Source: Roseivirga thermotolerans (GTDB lineage: Bacteria; Bacteroidota; Bacteroidia; Cytophagales; Cyclobacteriaceae). Taken from it: DNA of 64,000 bases. The notes beneath the pieces are model-generated. The model was not told where the DNA came from and did not search any database. It saw nothing but the letters and a program-made list of their open reading frames with translations. A program made the translations under genes and the position numbers. Numbering within the stretch: the stretch's first letter is position 1; every line of letters begins with the position of its first letter. The DNA lies in the NCBI RefSeq assembly GCF_014653175.1, contig NZ_BNAG01000002.1, forward strand, positions 62,001 through 126,000, written 5' to 3'. Of this stretch, positions 61,045-64,000 are shown piece after piece.

Positions 61045-61452
61045 ATGGAAAGTTATAGAATATACATCAACACACATCTAATAGCATTATTGGCTATTAT
61101 TTTAATTATCGCAACGGTGTTGGTAAGTGGAGAAGTATCTTATTTCTATCTACTTGCTCTTGTACAAATGCCGTTGGCCTTTATTCAGCATCTCACAGGC
61201 ATTCATTTTATTACAAGCCAGAGAACGCGGTCTGCCAGAATAACTAAAGGATTCAGGCTTTACTGGATTTTATCCATTGGCTATTGGTTGGGCTTATTTG
61301 TTCTCTATGAGTATATCAATACTGGGCGGTGGTTAATGGATATTTACCTTTTTGCTATCAGTTGGCCTATACCTATTTACCAATACTGGTTGGTGAAGAA
61401 CTCCTATAACGACAGACTGGCTTATGATGTCACAAAACCAGGAGGGCAATGA
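61045..61452 (+). CDS. small membrane protein behind operator site B
   Basis: 135 aa with four hydrophobic helices (residues 10-27, 31-50, 72-90, 97-118). LIALLAIILIIATVLVSGEVSYFYLLALVQMPLAFIQHLTGIHF opens the protein. It overlaps the TIGR01777 gene by 4 bases. No family recognised; see the possible paralogue at 60649. Confidence 0.8.
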   Translation: MESYRIYINTHLIALLAIILIIATVLVSGEVSYFYLLALVQMPLAFIQHLTGIHFITSQRTRSARITKGFRLYWILSIGYWLGLFVLYEYINTGRWLMDIYLFAISWPIPIYQYWLVKNSYNDRLAYDVTKPGGQ

Positions 61453-62369
61453 AGAAGGTTGTTATTTTTGGAGGTTCCGGCTTTTTGGGCTTGTCTCTGG
61501 CCGATTATTTAGAGACAAAAGGCTTTGTGCCGATACTCATTGCAAGGCATCATATAGATACGCCTTACCGGCTTATTTTGTGGGATGGCTATTCCATTGG
61601 TAGTTGGTGTAGTCAACTAGAAGGAGCTGAAGCCGTGGTGAACTTTGCCGGGAAAAGTGTAAACTGCCGCAAAACACCAGATAACCGCGACCTCATTCTT
61701 CGATCGAGGCTCGAGGCCACAGAGGCTATCGGTGAGGCGCTTAAGCGGCTCAAAAAGCCTCCTAAGGTTTGGGTACAAATGTCTACGGCTCACATTTATG
61801 GAGATCCGCCAACCAGAAGATGTAATGAGAATTCAATAACCGGAGTAGGATTGGCTCCAGAGGTAGGAAGAGCCTGGGAGCAAAAGTTTCGGGTTATGAA
61901 GCCTGATTCGGTGAGGGGTATTGTTTTGCGAACAGGCTTTGTACTCGGTGCATCGGGTGGTGCTTACAAAGAACTGAAAACCCTGGTTAGACTTGGTTTT
62001 GGCAGCGCAATAGCTTCTGGTAAGCAGGGGATGAGTTGGATTCACCAAAGGGACTTCAATCGAATTGTATTTCAGGCAATAGTCAACGATTATTACTCAG
62101 GAGTCTACAATGTAACTTCACCTTATCCCTGTTCCAATGCCGAACTAATGAAACAACTTAGAAAAGTATTGGGATGGCCTATTGCCATTCCATTACCCAC
62201 ATGGGCATTGCGCATCGGAGCTAGATGGATACTGAAAACTGATGAGGAACTGGCAATATATGGCCGCTACGTTATTCCCGAAAAATTATTAGTTCAAGGA
62301 TTCAGGTTTCGGTTTACAAAAATACAGGATGCGCTTCTGGATATTGTAGCAACTACTTCTAAATCCTAA
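61449..62369 (+). CDS. TIGR01777-family NAD(P)-dependent epimerase-like protein
   Basis: 306 aa extended SDR. GGSGFLGLSLADYL at residues 7-20 is the NAD(P) loop; NFAGKSVNCRKTPDNRDLILRSRLEATEAIGEAL near 73-106 is the TIGR01777 signature; STAHIYGDP near 117 is in place of the canonical Tyr-Lys pair. Plant and bacterial members affect cell division or pigment chemistry, but the reaction is not defined. Joined by 4-base overlap to the upstream membrane gene and 3 bases from the SRPBCC gene. Confidence 0.9.
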   Translation: MKKVVIFGGSGFLGLSLADYLETKGFVPILIARHHIDTPYRLILWDGYSIGSWCSQLEGAEAVVNFAGKSVNCRKTPDNRDLILRSRLEATEAIGEALKRLKKPPKVWVQMSTAHIYGDPPTRRCNENSITGVGLAPEVGRAWEQKFRVMKPDSVRGIVLRTGFVLGASGGAYKELKTLVRLGFGSAIASGKQGMSWIHQRDFNRIVFQAIVNDYYSGVYNVTSPYPCSNAELMKQLRKVLGWPIAIPLPTWALRIGARWILKTDEELAIYGRYVIPEKLLVQGFRFRFTKIQDALLDIVATTSKS

Positions 62370-62372
62370 ACA

Positions 62373-63293
62373 ATGGCACGATTAACTTTTAAAGATTTCT
62401 GGAGGAATAAAAGCTTTAGAATAAGTATAGTTCAGACCCTCTTCTTTATGGGCTGGGGCATGGTTTTTTTGCACTACAACATAGTAGAGTATGCCTGGGT
62501 AATGTTTCTTGTGTTTCCGATCATTTTAGGTTTAAGTCTGGGCGTATTGCCTAGTACATCATCGGTGGTTAAGGGTTTGCTTGTAGCCATGCTCATATTC
62601 TTTGTGTTCTGCATTGTTTCTGGACTGGAAGGACTCATATGTACGGTCTTCCTAATACCTCTCATCTTGCCTCCGGTATTTTTGGGGTTTATTATTGCCC
62701 ATCTTTTTAAACAGTATCGGTTGTTAAGTCGCAAATCCGAGTTATCTATTCGGCTATCTCCTTTACTGGTACTACTTCTATTGGGGCCACTAGAACATTT
62801 CACTCTTCAAAATGATAAGACAGTTAACTCCGTTTCGACTCAGATAATTTTGCCTTACCCACCAACAGAAGTTTTTCATGCCATTAAGTCTATCGACACC
62901 CTCTATGGCCCTAAACCCTTCTTAATGCAACTGGATTTACCGGTTCCTCACAAATGCATCCTCGAAAGAGAAGAGGTGGGTGCTTACAGGATTTGCTACT
63001 TTGAAGGAGGGAAGATTGTGGAGGAAATCACAATGTTTGAGCCCGGCAAACTGCTTGCAATGGATGTAATTGACTATGAGCTAACGGGTAGGCGTTGGTT
63101 AGGTTTTAAAGAAGCCATTTATACATTCGATAGCCTGACTACCGGACAAACAAGACTCACACGAACAACTACCTACACTTCTGAGTTATATCCACGAGCC
63201 TATTGGAAGCCTTTTGAAAAAGAGGGCATACAACAGGAACACCACTATGTGTTTGAGAATTTAAGAAGAAAGCTGGGCGACAGAGGACACTAA
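62373..63293 (+). CDS. membrane protein with C-terminal SRPBCC-like domain
   Basis: 306 aa. Four hydrophobic helices in residues 14-140, then a START/SRPBCC-type domain (150-300) including VSTQIILPYPPTEVFHAIKSIDTLYGP, AYRICYFEGGKIVEEITMFEPGKLLAMDVIDYELTG and RLTRTTTYTSELYPRAYWKPFEKEGIQQEHHYVFENL. SRPBCC domains bind hydrophobic ligands. Pairing of TIGR01777 and SRPBCC genes is known from light-response and pigment clusters of Bacteroidota; here no photolyase gene is adjacent. Confidence 0.8.
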   Translation: MARLTFKDFWRNKSFRISIVQTLFFMGWGMVFLHYNIVEYAWVMFLVFPIILGLSLGVLPSTSSVVKGLLVAMLIFFVFCIVSGLEGLICTVFLIPLILPPVFLGFIIAHLFKQYRLLSRKSELSIRLSPLLVLLLLGPLEHFTLQNDKTVNSVSTQIILPYPPTEVFHAIKSIDTLYGPKPFLMQLDLPVPHKCILEREEVGAYRICYFEGGKIVEEITMFEPGKLLAMDVIDYELTGRRWLGFKEAIYTFDSLTTGQTRLTRTTTYTSELYPRAYWKPFEKEGIQQEHHYVFENLRRKLGDRGH

Positions 63294-63362
63294 TGTCAAC
63301 TTCTACTTAAACCATACAGATATTTTTAAGATATTGAAAGTCCTCTACATCTCTCAGTACAT

Positions 63363-64000
63363 ATGTTAGAATTGTTCAGACACGTTTTTGATAGCAATTT
63401 CATGCCTCATGGGCATTGCTATTTTTGGGAAAAAGAAATACTCATCCCTATTGTTATTGGAGACGGCCTGACCTTCATATCCTATATGCTCATCCCTGTA
63501 GTATTGTGGAGGTATGTGAAGGCGCGGAATGACCTAAAGTTTTCTTTTGTATTCAAGGCCTTTGCAGCCTTTATATTCTTTTGCGGCATTGGCCACCTCG
63601 TAGACATAGTAAACATTTGGGAGCCTTACTATCGGGTAAGCGCCATCACAAAAATGTGCACGGGCCTGGTTTCACTCGGTACTATTGTTCTGCTCTTTAA
63701 GTTTTTTCCAAAAGCCCTTAAAATTGGTCTTCCGGGCCAGGTAGAACAGATTAACAAAGAGCTCAAGCGCCAAAACCATGAGTTAGAAGAACTCAATGAT
63801 TTCTACAACGACACCATGAAGACCGTTCGGTTAGGCTATTGGCATTTGGACCTTAGAAACAATGAATTGTTTTGGAGCCCTGTAGTGTATGAAATACACG
63901 AAATGGAGCCCGGTACTCCAGTTAGTGTAGAGAGTGCCATTAGCTACTATCATCCAGACCATATTCATTTAATCACAGGAGTTGTTCAGGAGGCTATTGA
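63363..64000 (+). CDS. sensor kinase with ethylene-receptor-like N-terminus and PAS (cut by window end)
   Basis: Partial, 212 codons present. Three TM helices (residues 25-50, 62-86, 95-118) form an ETR1-like domain with Asp34 (IGDGLTF), Cys74 and His78 (FFCGIGHLVDI). ETR1 uses Asp25, Cys65 and His69 around Cu(I), with the same spacings of 40 and 4. A coiled linker (QVEQINKELKRQNHELEELNDFYNDTMKTV) leads to a PAS domain (RLGYWHLDLRNNELFWSPVVYEIH ...) that runs off the edge. A histidine kinase should follow. This domain occurs in cyanobacterial ethylene receptors and in other bacteria where the ligand is unknown. Confidence 0.85.
   Translation, partial: MLELFRHVFDSNFMPHGHCYFWEKEILIPIVIGDGLTFISYMLIPVVLWRYVKARNDLKFSFVFKAFAAFIFFCGIGHLVDIVNIWEPYYRVSAITKMCTGLVSLGTIVLLFKFFPKALKIGLPGQVEQINKELKRQNHELEELNDFYNDTMKTVRLGYWHLDLRNNELFWSPVVYEIHEMEPGTPVSVESAISYYHPDHIHLITGVVQEAI

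Noticed and set aside
60649-61452. The two small membrane proteins as a two-component efflux pump (SMR pair)
   Set aside because: They have four helices each but lack the conserved Glu of SMR helix 1 (both open with Leu/Ile-rich helices), so no transport claim is made.
1-64000. CRISPR array, rRNA, tRNA or prophage
   Set aside because: No regularly spaced short repeats with unique spacers, no cloverleaf with CCA-type acceptor, and no phage structural, integrase or transposase genes were recognised by reading both strands. A tRNAscan or CRISPR search could not be run.

Overview
The window is a chromosomal stretch of a Bacteroidota bacterium, most likely from the Cytophagales side of the phylum; genus is not resolved. 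The case rests on a fused lpxC-fabZ gene inside an lpxD/lpxC-fabZ/lpxA cluster, a PorX-type response regulator fused to a PglZ phosphatase domain (regulator of the type IX secretion system), DUF4494, DUF4199, DUF1684 and GbsR-type families common in this phylum, LytS/LytTR pairs, lipoprotein boxes behind short MKK leaders, and eight exact matches to the Bacteroidota -7 promoter element TAnnTTTG placed just upstream of genes. No phage, plasmid, rRNA, tRNA or CRISPR array was seen.

Layout. 0-8.7 kb: a zinc alcohol dehydrogenase, two small envelope proteins, an M20 peptidase, mscL, an AI-2E-type permease, a secreted protein and a PaaN-like aldehyde dehydrogenase. 8.8-12.1 kb: a short-chain dehydrogenase, a frameshifted GIY-YIG gene, the fmt-folA pair and a repeat cluster. 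12.1-19.6 kb: a NamZ-like muramidase, a LolC/E-type permease, a dolichyl-phosphate-mannose-synthase-like glycosyltransferase, a HAD phosphatase and a lipoprotein/LytS/LytTR operon. 19.6-25.4 kb: repeat-rich ground with an orphan gene, three lipoproteins and a GH109-type glycosidase. 25.4-34.2 kb: the conserved core block HD phosphohydrolase, lpxD, lpxC-fabZ, lpxA and an ABC ATPase on the minus strand; porX, tsaE and alanine dehydrogenase on the plus strand; then a BLUF photoreceptor. 35-48.5 kb: a GreA/B-like protein, an M1 peptidase, a PepSY-TM protein, a sterol-desaturase-like hydroxylase, a vitamin-K-carboxylase-like HTTM protein, a THUMP rRNA methyltransferase coupled to a membrane patatin, and icmF. 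48.5-54.7 kb: a second repeat-rich accessory area with two orphan genes, a flavin reductase, and a divergent PNPOx/MocR pair. 54.8-64 kb: a DGPF/ECF42-type sigma pair, an amidohydrolase, a LuxR regulator, DUF4199 and DUF1684 genes, a GbsR-controlled membrane operon, and a truncated sensor kinase with an ethylene-receptor-type copper site.

The most striking unexplained structure is a 200-201 bp element present three times (4057, 34585, 54151). It has 17 bp terminal inverted repeats, an apparent 9 bp target duplication and a nested multi-arm fold, so it looks like a non-autonomous transposable element (MITE) with cruciform or RNA-fold potential. Other structures worth attention are two near-identical 22 bp palindromes in the GbsR operon, a three-box operator between the PNPOx and MocR genes, and low-GC orphan genes bracketed by direct copies of a dispersed hairpin repeat.
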